This document shows positions 15,923 to 24,607 of a stretch of 64,000 nucleotides of DNA, one piece after another. Below the pieces are notes generated by a model, which saw nothing but the letters and a program-made list of their open reading frames with translations, searched no databases and was not told the DNA's origin. Every line of letters starts with the position of its first letter. Within the stretch, counting starts at the first letter, position 1. The position numbers and the translations under genes were made by a program. The stretch is from Roseovarius autotrophicus (GTDB taxonomy: Bacteria; Pseudomonadota; Alphaproteobacteria; Rhodobacterales; Rhodobacteraceae), in the NCBI RefSeq assembly GCF_018069895.1, contig NZ_JAGQDH010000006.1, positions 1-64,000 on the forward strand. Reading direction: 5' to 3'.

Positions 15923-18589
15923 TCAGACGATGGGACGCGGTTTGAGCGACATTTCGAGGAAGTTGTGTTTGTAGGCGCTCTCGCCCACCTTGCGCAGCAC
16001 GCCGCGACCCAGCTTGAAGCGATAGTTTCCGGTCACCGGATCGGGCACCGCATGGCAGACCGAGTTGGCCATCGAACCGGGATAGTTGAAGGCCGCCTTG
16101 GCCACGCCGGGGCGGATTTCGTCCGAGACGATGGCCACGGCCACGAACTGTCCCGTTGTGGTCTTGATATGGCCGTTCTCCATCAGTTTGGCAAAGCTGA
16201 GATCACTTTCCTTGACGCCAATCGGCGCGCCGGTCTGGACATAGACCGTGTCGTTGAACCCCTCGACCAGATCGCCCGACTCGATGCCCTGCGGGGTGGC
16301 GTCCTCTGGGTGGATCACGATATGCGGCCAAGGCCAGCGTTTCGCCAGATAGGGCTTGCGCAGATCGTCGAAGCCCGACTGCCAGACCTCGTTGACACGG
16401 CCATTGGTGATCCAGATCTCGCCCTTCTCGGCGCGCGGCTTGATCGCCTCGTAGAAATCCGTCCAGCTGTCGTTGATCCACGGGGTCTTGAGGATATTGG
16501 CCTTACCGGTATGGCTGGCAAAAGCGTAGAGCCATTTCTGGTCCTTGGTGTCGCCCTCGACCTCGCCCCAGTCATTGGCCGGATCATGCAGGCGTCCGGT
16601 GCCGATCATCTCGCCATTCACCATGCGGATCGGGGTCTGAATGCCCGTAGTGCCCAGTTCGCGCAGCTTCTCGTGGCCCTTCTTGCCCTCTTTCCTGGCC
16701 TCCTTTACGAGCACATTGTAGCTCAGCACGCCGTTGCGGGAGAACCGCGCGGCCTCCTCGAAGACATCGTTGCTCTCGGTCCAGTCGAACCCTTCCAGCC
16801 CCATCTTCTGCGCGAATTGGCCGATGGCCCACCAATCGGGTTTGGCCTCGCCCGGCGCGTCGTTGAACTTGGCGTAAAGGCGCAGGCGACGTTCGGCATT
16901 GCAGCGGGCGAAATCCACCTCTCCCCAACCCGCTGCGGGCAAAACGATATCGGCATATTGCGTATTGAGCGGCTCCACGGGGTAGATGTTGCTGTCCACC
17001 AGCACCATGCCGCCGCTGTCCACGCGCGCCTTGAACACCTCAACCAGATGCGCGCGATCGACCGAGCGCGGCTGGTGCGGGTTGCGCATGGTCAGATCCG
17101 CCACCCGGCTTGCCAGTTCCTGACTGGCCAGCATCGCCGGGAACCAGGTGATGCCCATGGTCCACATGAAGCGCACCTTGCCATCCATCACCCAACGATC
17201 GACATTGAGCGGCTTCTTGCGCCGTCCGGGGTGCTTTTCGGGGCTGAGAAACCCCTTACCGGGACCCGCGCCCATGCCGCCGCGCTGGTGTCCGCCGCCA
17301 CGGCTGATCACCTGACCGGGGCGGTTGCCCGCGCCGCAGATGAGGCCCAGTGACGCGAGCGACGCGGTGTTCATGTAGTTGTTGGACCAGTAGTTGCCCT
17401 TTTCCAGCATGAAGGACGTCTTGGGGCGGCTGCCATCCTCGCGCGGCTTGGCGATCATCTCGGCGCAGCGCAGGATATCCTCGGCCGGCAGGCCGGTGAT
17501 GCGTGCGGCCTCTTCCAGTTGCGCGGCAGGTTCGTTGGCGATGAATTTCTGGAAATCCTCCCAGTCCGATTGCCAACGCCCCCAAGTGGTGCGCCATTGC
17601 CAGCCGGTGTTGCGGGTGCCTCGTCCATAGCCCGATTCCAGCTCCCACTTGTTGTTGACCCAGGTGTCGATGAAGGTCTGATCCTGCCAGCCGTTGTCGA
17701 TGATGATCTTGGCCAGCGCCAGATGCAGTGCGGTGTCGGTGCCGGGGATGAGTGGCAACCAGAGGCCACCATTTTTGATCCCGTATTCCACGCCCATCGT
17801 GCGGTGGGGCGTGACAAAGATCATCGCCTTGCCAGGGTTGTCACCGCCCATCATCCACGAGGTGAAGAGCACCGTCTTGGTCTCGTAGGGATCGACCCCC
17901 GACAGGAAGGCCACATCGCATTTGCCCCAATCCTCGTAGGTGGCGGCGAAGGAGTTGAGCCCGGCATCGTCGAGGCCGGTCGCATCGGGGCCGCGCATCG
18001 GCTTGTCGTGCCAGGCATGGACAGGCGTGCCGATGGCGCGATCCACCAGTTTGCGGATGGCATAGGTATTCTCGAAATACTCATAGGAAAACGTCTTCAT
18101 CCCCCAGGCGTGTTCGCCATATTTCGAGAGCACGTATTGCGAGACCTCGGCCATCACATCGGTCACAAGATCCCAGCTTACCGGGGTCAGAATGCCGCCG
18201 ATGCGCACCATCGGATTTTTCAGACGGTCCTTGGTGGGCGTATCGGGGTTGTAGATCTTCTGCGCCAGCGTGCCGCCGCGCACCGAATAGTTGCCACCCG
18301 GATTGACCGCCTCGGCCTCGGCATCGGCGATGACCACGAAATGATGCGGGCGCCCATCGTGCATCCCGATATTGTGCTGACTGCGCGCGATCCAGGGGGC
18401 GCCATAGGTGGGAAAATCCACACCAAAGGCGTTCTGATCGGCTTGCGTGCCGCCCTCTCGGCCCACGGGCCAGCGATAGACCTTGTAGGAACAGGCTACG
18501 ATGCAATAGCTGCATGCGGTGGTCAGGATATCCGCATCGGGGGGCGGAAGCGGGACGAATTCGCGGTTTTGAACGACGGTTTGTGCCAT
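15923..18589 (-). CDS. idrA: Iodate reductase-like molybdopterin catalytic subunit (AioA/IdrA family)
   Basis: An 888-residue DMSO-reductase-superfamily enzyme of the arsenite oxidase branch. Cys26-x2-Cys29-x3-Cys33 with Ser102 at the fourth site matches the [3Fe-4S] ligand set of AioA. Against A. faecalis AioA recalled from memory, a gap-free stretch puts His195 at H194, Glu203 at D202, and Arg419/His423 at R430/H434. No signal peptide is present, as expected if it is exported with its Rieske partner. The operon (two di-haem peroxidases, then Rieske, then this gene) is the arrangement of idrABP1P2 iodate reductase and not of aioBA. Likely role: periplasmic reduction of iodate using bis-MGD Mo. 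Arsenite oxidation remains the main alternative. Confidence 0.75.
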   Translation of the reverse strand: MAQTVVQNREFVPLPPPDADILTTACSYCIVACSYKVYRWPVGREGGTQADQNAFGVDFPTYGAPWIARSQHNIGMHDGRPHHFVVIADAEAEAVNPGGNYSVRGGTLAQKIYNPDTPTKDRLKNPMVRIGGILTPVSWDLVTDVMAEVSQYVLSKYGEHAWGMKTFSYEYFENTYAIRKLVDRAIGTPVHAWHDKPMRGPDATGLDDAGLNSFAATYEDWGKCDVAFLSGVDPYETKTVLFTSWMMGGDNPGKAMIFVTPHRTMGVEYGIKNGGLWLPLIPGTDTALHLALAKIIIDNGWQDQTFIDTWVNNKWELESGYGRGTRNTGWQWRTTWGRWQSDWEDFQKFIANEPAAQLEEAARITGLPAEDILRCAEMIAKPREDGSRPKTSFMLEKGNYWSNNYMNTASLASLGLICGAGNRPGQVISRGGGHQRGGMGAGPGKGFLSPEKHPGRRKKPLNVDRWVMDGKVRFMWTMGITWFPAMLASQELASRVADLTMRNPHQPRSVDRAHLVEVFKARVDSGGMVLVDSNIYPVEPLNTQYADIVLPAAGWGEVDFARCNAERRLRLYAKFNDAPGEAKPDWWAIGQFAQKMGLEGFDWTESNDVFEEAARFSRNGVLSYNVLVKEARKEGKKGHEKLRELGTTGIQTPIRMVNGEMIGTGRLHDPANDWGEVEGDTKDQKWLYAFASHTGKANILKTPWINDSWTDFYEAIKPRAEKGEIWITNGRVNEVWQSGFDDLRKPYLAKRWPWPHIVIHPEDATPQGIESGDLVEGFNDTVYVQTGAPIGVKESDLSFAKLMENGHIKTTTGQFVAVAIVSDEIRPGVAKAAFNYPGSMANSVCHAVPDPVTGNYRFKLGRGVLRKVGESAYKHNFLEMSLKPRPIV

Positions 18590-18605
18590 GTCGTTTGATC
18601 CTTTC

Positions 18606-19151
18606 TCAAGCGCCAGTAGGGTTGTGGCTGTAGCCGTAGAACAGCCCCATCACGCCAGTCGCGACGATATCGTCGCCGTCAATTTCCAGAACGATCTGCG
18701 GCAGGCTCTCGACCGCATGACCCGACACGATCATCCCGTGTTTGGTCAGATCGAAGGTCGAAAGGTGCAGCGGACAGGGGCCAAGCACCGAATGTTCCGA
18801 ACGAAACTCGCTCTCGCCCATATAGCCGCCCATATGCGGGCAGATGGTGTTGAAGGCGACGATATTGCGCGCCTCTCCCACGCCGCCGCCCGCCTCTTCG
18901 GTCAGCATCATCAGCAGGTTCTCGATATCGTCATTGGGATAGCTGAAGGCGATGGCCCGACCCGGCTCCAGATCCGAGACCTTGCCGATCACCTTGCGGG
19001 TATAGCCTGAAGAGACCAGCTCTTGCGCCTCGCCGCCGGTGCCATAGCTGGCCAGCACGGTGATGGATGCACCGCCCAGGATCAGGAAGTTGCGGCGGTT
19101 GATCGAGCTACAGGCGTGGCCCGCTGCCTTTGTCTTGACGGATTGTGTCAT
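18606..19151 (-). CDS. idrB: Rieske [2Fe-2S] subunit of the AioA/IdrA-like enzyme (IdrB-like)
   Basis: A 181-residue small subunit. The N-terminus carries a twin-arginine signal (SINRRNFLILGG, Arg19-Arg20, followed by a hydrophobic stretch), so the subunit and probably its large partner are exported folded by Tat. The Rieske ligands are Cys104-x-His106 and Cys126-x2-His129. It passes electrons to or from the catalytic subunit. ATG 19151 overlaps the upstream peroxidase stop (ATGA), and 16 bp separate its stop from the large-subunit start, so the genes form one operon. Confidence 0.8.
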   Translation of the reverse strand: MTQSVKTKAAGHACSSINRRNFLILGGASITVLASYGTGGEAQELVSSGYTRKVIGKVSDLEPGRAIAFSYPNDDIENLLMMLTEEAGGGVGEARNIVAFNTICPHMGGYMGESEFRSEHSVLGPCPLHLSTFDLTKHGMIVSGHAVESLPQIVLEIDGDDIVATGVMGLFYGYSHNPTGA

Positions 19152-20269
19152 TTCAGGAACTCCGACCATGTTGCGGTTTCAGGCAGTTCGGGGGCCTCGG
19201 CCAAAAGCGGCTCATCCATCGACATGGCCTCGAGAAAGGCCACAAGATCGGCCTTTTCCCCGTCGTTCAGCCCCAGCGGTTGCAGCCCGGCGGTTTGCCC
19301 CTCGCCGCCGCCCGCATCGTAGAAATCAACCACATCGGCCAGCGACCAGAGCGCGCCGTTGTGCATATAAGGTTCGGTCCAACGCAGCTCGCGCAAGCTT
19401 GGCGTGCGGAACTTGCCCTTGTCCTCTGGCCGCTTGGTCACATGGTAGAGGCCCAGATCGTCCGCGCCCGCGCGATAGACATCCTCAGGCACGCCCTTCT
19501 GGTATAGCTCCCACCGCAGCGTGATCTGATAGAGCGGTTCCTGCTCGAATTCCGCCGCTGCTGGCACGCCGATATTGTAGAATTTCTGATCCGAGGCGAG
19601 CGCGCCGTTGTGGCACGAGATGCAGCCCGCCTTGCCGTTGTAGATATCCATGCCACGCTTGGCCGCGTCGCTCATCGCGTCCGTGTCGCCCGCAAGATAG
19701 CGGTCAAAGGGCACCTTGGTGGCATCCGTCACGATGGTGCGCTGATAGGCGGCGATGGCGTCCCAGGCATGGGCGAGGTTGGGCCAATCGGTGCCGAACA
19801 CGGCCTTGAACTCTCGCACATAATCGGGAACGAAGCGCAGGCGCATCTCCATCATCGAGCCGTCGCCATTGCCTGCGACCGCGCCACCGGCGGCGGCGGG
19901 GGCCTGTGCCTCCAGCGATGTGGAATTGCCCTCCCAAAAGAGCTTGTTGTAATAAGCGGCGTTCAGGATCGTCTGGCTGTTGCGCCAGTGCTGCGTGCCG
20001 GGATAGCCAAAGCTGATGGCCCCGCCGGTGCCCCAGCCCAGATCGGGCAGGTGACAGGCCGAGCACGGCATCGCGCCATTGCCCGACAGCCGCCCGTCCC
20101 AGAAGAGCTTTTCGCCCAAGGCCACCTTTTCCGGCGTCATCGGATTGTCATCGGGAATGGGTGGCGGGGACAGGCTGGCAAGCGGCGGTATGCTCTCTGC
20201 CAGTGCAGGCAGGCTCAGCAACGCCGTGAGCGCCGCGCTGCTCAGGATAGGTGTGATGTGACGTGTCAT
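19148..20269 (-). CDS. Di-haem cytochrome c peroxidase of the iodate reductase-type operon (IdrP-like)
   Basis: A 373-residue periplasmic protein with a Sec signal peptide (ends PALAES) and two c-type haem sites, CSACH (69-73) and CISCH (216-220), in the CcpA/MauG fold. The second domain carries FRTPSLRELRWTEPYMHNG, the conserved region near the peroxidatic site. In known idr operons two such peroxidases accompany the reductase and are thought to remove hydrogen peroxide or reactive iodine intermediates. It overlaps the Rieske gene by 4 bp and lies 13 bp after the other peroxidase. Which of the two corresponds to IdrP1 or IdrP2 cannot be decided by reading. Confidence 0.8.
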   Translation of the reverse strand: MTRHITPILSSAALTALLSLPALAESIPPLASLSPPPIPDDNPMTPEKVALGEKLFWDGRLSGNGAMPCSACHLPDLGWGTGGAISFGYPGTQHWRNSQTILNAAYYNKLFWEGNSTSLEAQAPAAAGGAVAGNGDGSMMEMRLRFVPDYVREFKAVFGTDWPNLAHAWDAIAAYQRTIVTDATKVPFDRYLAGDTDAMSDAAKRGMDIYNGKAGCISCHNGALASDQKFYNIGVPAAAEFEQEPLYQITLRWELYQKGVPEDVYRAGADDLGLYHVTKRPEDKGKFRTPSLRELRWTEPYMHNGALWSLADVVDFYDAGGGEGQTAGLQPLGLNDGEKADLVAFLEAMSMDEPLLAEAPELPETATWSEFLK

Positions 20270-20282
20270 TTCTCGAACCTCC

Positions 20283-21443
20283 TCAATTCTTGCCGACGTC
20301 GCGCAGATCGTAATCCGGCAAGTCAGGTGGGGTTATGACGGGCGCGTCGCCGGTAAGACTTTCGAGAAACGCGACAATATCCGCCGACTCCTCGGGGCTG
20401 AGCCCAAGCGGCGCGATCCGGTCGTTGCCCGCGTTGTAGAAGGCCACGACCTCGGCCAATGTCTCGAACACGCCGGAATGCATGTAGGGCGCCGTCTGGC
20501 CCACATCCCAGAGCGAGGGCGTGGTGAACTTGCCGATATCGCCCTCGTCCTTGGTCACGACATACTGGCCCACATCCGCGCGCAGGTTCATGTAATTGGG
20601 GGTGCCCATGCTCGCGTAATGCCTCAGCAAAGTGATCTGGCGCACGGCGGTGGCGTTGTCGGGGGCGGGGGCCGCATGACCCGCATGGCCTGCTGCCTGA
20701 CCCGGCGCATCCCCCAGAAGTTCCGGGTGATCGGGCACGCCCATCGCGTGCAACCCGCCATCCGACAGCATCGCGCCCCCATGGCAGGACGCACAGCCCG
20801 CCTTGCCCTCGAAAAGTGCCAGCCCCCGCTTGGCGGCGTCCGAAATCGCATCCTCTTGCCCGCGCAAATAGGCGTCAAACGGTGCGTTCTCGGTGCGGAT
20901 GGTCTTGAGGAACTCGCCGATTGCGCCGTAAATGCGCCCGCCATAGGGTTCTGCCCCATAGGCAGCCTCGAACATCTCCATGTATTGCGGCACCTGTTTC
21001 AGCCGTTCTTGGGCAAGGCGGCTGTCCATGTTCATGGTGTGCGATTCCGTCAGCATGTCGCGCACGACGGTGCCAAGGTCCGATCCGTCAAGACGCCCGT
21101 CCCACATGAAGAAGTTGCGGTTGGCCACGTTGAAAAGGCCCGGCGCGTTGCGGAAATACAAAAGATCGCCATAGGCATGCGACATCGGCTCGCCCGTGCC
21201 CCAACCCTTTTCGGGATCGTGGCAGGAGGCGCAGGAATGGCCCGTGTCGCCTGACAGGCGCGCGTCAAAGAACAGCATCTTGCCCAGGTCTGCGCGCGCG
21301 GCGTTGATCTCTTTCGCCTCAGGCAGGGGGGCAAGCGGCACGGCCTCCTGCGCGCCGGCCATCGGTGCGGCGAGGGACAATGCCAAGGCGGAAATCCCGG
21401 CGGCAAGCGCCGCGCGCCGCGATGGTCTTGGTGATCGTGTCAT
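20283..21443 (-). CDS. Di-haem cytochrome c peroxidase, first gene of the iodate reductase-type operon (IdrP-like)
   Basis: A 386-residue exported cytochrome c peroxidase. Haem sites are CASCH at 71-75 and CASCH at 217-221. The N-terminus (PSRRAALAAG... then a hydrophobic stretch ending AGAQE) is a signal peptide with an RR that could be Tat-like or a basic Sec n-region. A His/Ala-rich loop (GQAAGHAGHAAPAP) is inserted in the second domain, and FTTPSLWDVGQTAPYMHSG is the conserved CCP segment. It opens the operon; GGAGGA precedes the ATG and the 171-bp region upstream holds a repeat array and a palindrome. Confidence 0.8.
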   Translation of the reverse strand: MTRSPRPSRRAALAAGISALALSLAAPMAGAQEAVPLAPLPEAKEINAARADLGKMLFFDARLSGDTGHSCASCHDPEKGWGTGEPMSHAYGDLLYFRNAPGLFNVANRNFFMWDGRLDGSDLGTVVRDMLTESHTMNMDSRLAQERLKQVPQYMEMFEAAYGAEPYGGRIYGAIGEFLKTIRTENAPFDAYLRGQEDAISDAAKRGLALFEGKAGCASCHGGAMLSDGGLHAMGVPDHPELLGDAPGQAAGHAGHAAPAPDNATAVRQITLLRHYASMGTPNYMNLRADVGQYVVTKDEGDIGKFTTPSLWDVGQTAPYMHSGVFETLAEVVAFYNAGNDRIAPLGLSPEESADIVAFLESLTGDAPVITPPDLPDYDLRDVGKN

Positions 21444-21481
21444 CTGATCCTCCGGTCCTGTGTTGTGCCGGACCGCGCCAT

Positions 21482-21498
21482 GGCCGTTTCAAACGGCC
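21482..21498. repeat. Palindrome in the leader of the peroxidase/reductase operon
   Basis: GGCCGTTT-C-AAACGGCC is an 8+8 bp inverted repeat 39 bp upstream of the first peroxidase start. It could be a 5'-UTR hairpin or a second operator. Nothing in the sequence decides between these. Confidence 0.4.
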
Positions 21499-21560
21499 AG
21501 AGCGCGCCCTTGGCTTTGGTCAGAGGTTAGGGCCATGCACCCGCACGGTTGTTGCGGGTC

Positions 21561-21600
21561 TTGTGACGAGATGTGAAAAGTTGTGACGAAATGTGACGGC
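21561..21600 (-). promoter_or_regulatory. Four-fold TGTGA array, candidate response-regulator binding site
   Basis: TGTGA occurs at 21562, 21572, 21582 and 21592, exactly 10 bp apart, inside two imperfect 20-bp direct repeats (21561-21580 and 21581-21600). Read toward the operon this is TCACA-N5-TCACA-N5-TCACA-N5-TCACA. Tandem direct half-sites on one helix face are the standard form of OmpR/PhoB-family operators. The array lies about 120 bp upstream of the first peroxidase gene, with TAACCT (21529-21524, reverse strand) as a possible -10. An OmpR-type regulator is encoded 2.3 kb away. Confidence 0.65.
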
Positions 21601-21614
21601 CTGATCCGGCAAGC

Positions 21615-23813
21615 TCAGGCGGCCCGGCGCGCATCCAGCATGCGCCGCACATGGCGCGCCAGATCTACCGGATCGAGCGGTTTGGCCAACACTTCGGTCG
21701 CCCCCCCCGGAAGTGCAACCGCTGTGGGATTGAACCCGGTGCAGAAGATCACCGGCAGATCGGGGCGCAAATTGCGCATCGCGCGCGCCATCTCGATCCC
21801 GTTCATGTCGGGCATGACCACGTCCGAGATCAACAGGCTGTGCCGGAATGGCGCCTTCCCGAACCGCTCCAGCGCGATGCGCGGCGAGGTATAGGCCTCG
21901 ACCTGATAGCCCATCCGCATGAGCGACCGGCGCAATGTTGCCGCCACCTCGGTCTGATCGTCAACGATCATCAGGCTCTCGTGACCTCGTTCAGGCACGG
22001 GCGCGATGGCCTTTTGCCGCATATCGGCAGCGGCGCCAGGCAACAGAAGGCAAAACAGCGTGCCCTTGCCCGGTTTTGTCTCGACCATGATCCGCCCGCC
22101 CATGTCTTGCACCAGCCCCTGCACCACCGACAGGCCCAGGCCGGTGCCCTTGCCAAGCGGCTTGGTCGTGTAAAAGGCATCGAAAATGCGCGTGGCGGTG
22201 TCCTCGGACATGCCCGGCCCGTCATCCTCGACCACCAGTTCCACCCAGCCCTCGGCGCGCACGGGCAGGCCTTCGGGTGCGTCGGCAAGCGCGCGCGCGG
22301 CAATGCGGATACGCCCCGTGGCATCGCCGATAGCCTCGGCGGCATTGGCCGTGAGGTTCATCAGTATCTGATGCAGATGGGTTGGGTCGGCCAGCACTGT
22401 GACGGGCGCGCAGTCGCGCACCCCCTCGATCCGGATCGTTGGCGGGATGGCAGCGCGCATCAGGCGGTTGACCTCGGAAATGGCAGTGCAAAGGTCGGTC
22501 GGCTCCGGTGTCCCCGGCTCCCTGCGCGCAAATCCCAGAAGTTGCCGCACCAGCGCCTGTGCCCGGCGTGCGGCGATGTCGATCTGCTCCACCTCTTCGG
22601 CCAGGTCGCTGCCCGGCTCGGCATCGAGTGACGCCAGATGCGCCGACCCGAGGATGGATGTCAGGATATTGTTGAAATCATGCGCGATCCCGCCTGCCAG
22701 AAGGCCCACCGCTTCGATCTTTTGCGCGCGCGCCACCTGTTCGCGGGCCTGACGCTTTTCGGTGATATCCTCGCCGATGCCCAGATAGCTGTGGATCGTC
22801 CCCTCCTCGGCGCGCAGCGGCAGGATCGTGCTATCGACCCAGTAGCTTCGGCCCGCCCGGTCGAGAGTGCGCAGCACCCCGCGCCAGACCGCCCCCCGCT
22901 CCAGCGTGCCGCGCAGATCGGCATAGGTCTCCTCGGGCACCTCGCCCGATTGCAGGAACTTCGGCGTGCGCCCGACGATCTCGTCGCGCGACCAGCCGGA
23001 CAAGTCCTCGAACCGCCGGTTGGCATATTGGATGCGGCCATGCGTATCGGTGATGAGGATCGTGGCCGGGCTTTGCTCAACCGCCTGCGCCAGACGCTGT
23101 TCGGAGCGTTGCAGCGCGCGGCGGCGCTCCAGCTCTGCGGTCAACCTTGCGTTAGCAGCGCGCATGTCGCGGATGAATAGGGAGATCAGAACCGCGATGC
23201 TCAGTGCCGCCGCCACCAACAGAACCATCGCCAGAAAGCCGTAGCCGATCAGCGTCTCGCCCCGCGTAACCGCGACGATGATACGCGCTGTGCTGCGCGC
23301 GCGGCTGTCCATCCAAAGCATTTCCAGATTGCGCAGCGCGAGAATCGCCTCGGTATCATCGACCTTGACCAGACGATCAGTGCGCTCGGCTGGCCAGTTG
23401 GTCGCCACGGCGCGATCCGCGATCTCGATCTTCGCACGATATTCTTCAATGGTTTGCTTGATCGACTCCAACGCGCGCCGCTCGCTCTCAGGCAAAGGGT
23501 CGGAAAGGTAGCTGGCCATGACCGCATCGAACTGCGTCAACTGATCCATCATCCGCGCACGATAGCTCTCGTCCTTGCGGATAACATAGTTCTTGAAATT
23601 GTGAATGATCCCGCCATAGCCAAGATAGCCGCGCAGCGAACTGATCCAGACGCCTTTCTTCTCGGGATCCTCGGCGTAATCTGTCCAGCTCTCCGCGATA
23701 TCGGTGAATTGCGCGCGGGTCTGCGCACCGAGGTAAAGGCCGGTCGCGACTGTTACCAGCACCAGGAGCGCAGCAGCCATCGCAAGCGTGTAGGTGCGTT
23801 TGATCGAGGTCAT
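21615..23813 (-). CDS. Hybrid sensor histidine kinase (TM sensor, PAS, kinase, receiver)
   Basis: A 732-residue membrane kinase. TM1 is at about 10-28, a helical periplasmic domain of about 160 residues follows with the striking LGYGGIIHNFKNYV motif near residue 64, and TM2 is at 190-214. Then come a PAS domain (about 245-350), the phospho-acceptor His378 in GIAHDFNNILTS, a HATPase domain (VEDDGPGMS, GKGTGLGLS) and a C-terminal receiver (IVDDQTEVA, SDVVMPDMNG). The stop lies 171 bp upstream of the peroxidase operon on the same strand, and the gene is divergent from the OmpR-type regulator. It probably senses a periplasmic signal relevant to the redox operon; the ligand is unknown. Confidence 0.88.
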   Translation of the reverse strand: MTSIKRTYTLAMAAALLVLVTVATGLYLGAQTRAQFTDIAESWTDYAEDPEKKGVWISSLRGYLGYGGIIHNFKNYVIRKDESYRARMMDQLTQFDAVMASYLSDPLPESERRALESIKQTIEEYRAKIEIADRAVATNWPAERTDRLVKVDDTEAILALRNLEMLWMDSRARSTARIIVAVTRGETLIGYGFLAMVLLVAAALSIAVLISLFIRDMRAANARLTAELERRRALQRSEQRLAQAVEQSPATILITDTHGRIQYANRRFEDLSGWSRDEIVGRTPKFLQSGEVPEETYADLRGTLERGAVWRGVLRTLDRAGRSYWVDSTILPLRAEEGTIHSYLGIGEDITEKRQAREQVARAQKIEAVGLLAGGIAHDFNNILTSILGSAHLASLDAEPGSDLAEEVEQIDIAARRAQALVRQLLGFARREPGTPEPTDLCTAISEVNRLMRAAIPPTIRIEGVRDCAPVTVLADPTHLHQILMNLTANAAEAIGDATGRIRIAARALADAPEGLPVRAEGWVELVVEDDGPGMSEDTATRIFDAFYTTKPLGKGTGLGLSVVQGLVQDMGGRIMVETKPGKGTLFCLLLPGAAADMRQKAIAPVPERGHESLMIVDDQTEVAATLRRSLMRMGYQVEAYTSPRIALERFGKAPFRHSLLISDVVMPDMNGIEMARAMRNLRPDLPVIFCTGFNPTAVALPGGATEVLAKPLDPVDLARHVRRMLDARRAA

Positions 23814-23890
23814 ATCGGGCCTTTCGGACACCCGCTACAATCACGCCATTGCCATGCCGTGGCAAGAATTTGTGCGAGGATGCACCTGAC

Positions 23891-24607
23891 ATGACCGAGC
23901 GGATACTTGTCGTGGATGACGACCGTCAGATGACGGGGTTTCTGGACCGCTTCCTGACCAAGCAGGGCTTCGAGGTGCATTGCGTCGGCTCCGCTACCCG
24001 TATGGGATTGGCGATGGAGCATGCCGAATACGATCTCGTTCTGCTCGACGTTGGCCTACCCGATATCGACGGCTTCGAGGTGACGCGCGAATTGCGCCGC
24101 TCCTCGCGCCTGCCAATCATCCTGCTCACTGCGCGCGAAGACGTTTTCGACAAGATCATCGGTCTGGAACTTGGGGCGGATGATTATGTCTCCAAGCCGT
24201 TTGAGCCGCGCGAGCTTCTGGCACGGGTGCGCTCCGTGCTGCGCCGCTCCAAGGCCATGGGGGCCCCGCACGAGGCACTGCCCGAGGTGCGCGTGTTGCG
24301 TTTCATGGGGTTTGTGCTTGATCTGCCGAAGCGGCAACTTTCCGGACCGGACGCGCACGAGGTAGCGCTCACAGGGATGGAGTTCAATCTGCTTAAAGTG
24401 CTGGCCGAGAATGCTGGCGACGTGGTCAGCCGCGACAAGATCATGCAGACGATCTACGGCCACGCCCTCACCGTGACTGACCGCGCCATCGACGCCCATA
24501 TCGCCCGGCTACGCAAGAAAATCCCATCGCCAAACGGTCGGGTGTCCCTGATCCGGACGGTGCACGGCGCGGGATATAGTCTTGCTGCAGAGGTTCGATC
24601 AGAGTGA
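23891..24607 (+). CDS. OmpR/PhoB-family response regulator
   Basis: A 239-residue regulator: receiver domain with acidic pocket VVDDDRQ, phospho-acceptor Asp53 (LLDVGLPDIDG) and Lys in YVSKPFEP; then a winged helix (ALTGMEFNLLKVLAENAG, DRAIDAHIARLRKKI, GAGYSLA). ATG 23891 was chosen because GAGGA lies just upstream; an earlier in-frame start at 23849 is inside the shared promoter. It is divergent from the hybrid kinase with 77 bp between the two starts. Partnership with that kinase and action at the TGTGA array are inferred from position. Confidence 0.9.
   Translation: MTERILVVDDDRQMTGFLDRFLTKQGFEVHCVGSATRMGLAMEHAEYDLVLLDVGLPDIDGFEVTRELRRSSRLPIILLTAREDVFDKIIGLELGADDYVSKPFEPRELLARVRSVLRRSKAMGAPHEALPEVRVLRFMGFVLDLPKRQLSGPDAHEVALTGMEFNLLKVLAENAGDVVSRDKIMQTIYGHALTVTDRAIDAHIARLRKKIPSPNGRVSLIRTVHGAGYSLAAEVRSE

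Noticed and set aside
15923..19151. Arsenite oxidase aioBA
   Set aside because: The Rieske and molybdoenzyme pair fits AioBA at first sight. The operon with two di-haem peroxidases, absence of other ars/aio genes and the altered substrate loop favour the Idr assignment; arsenite oxidation is kept only as the alternative.
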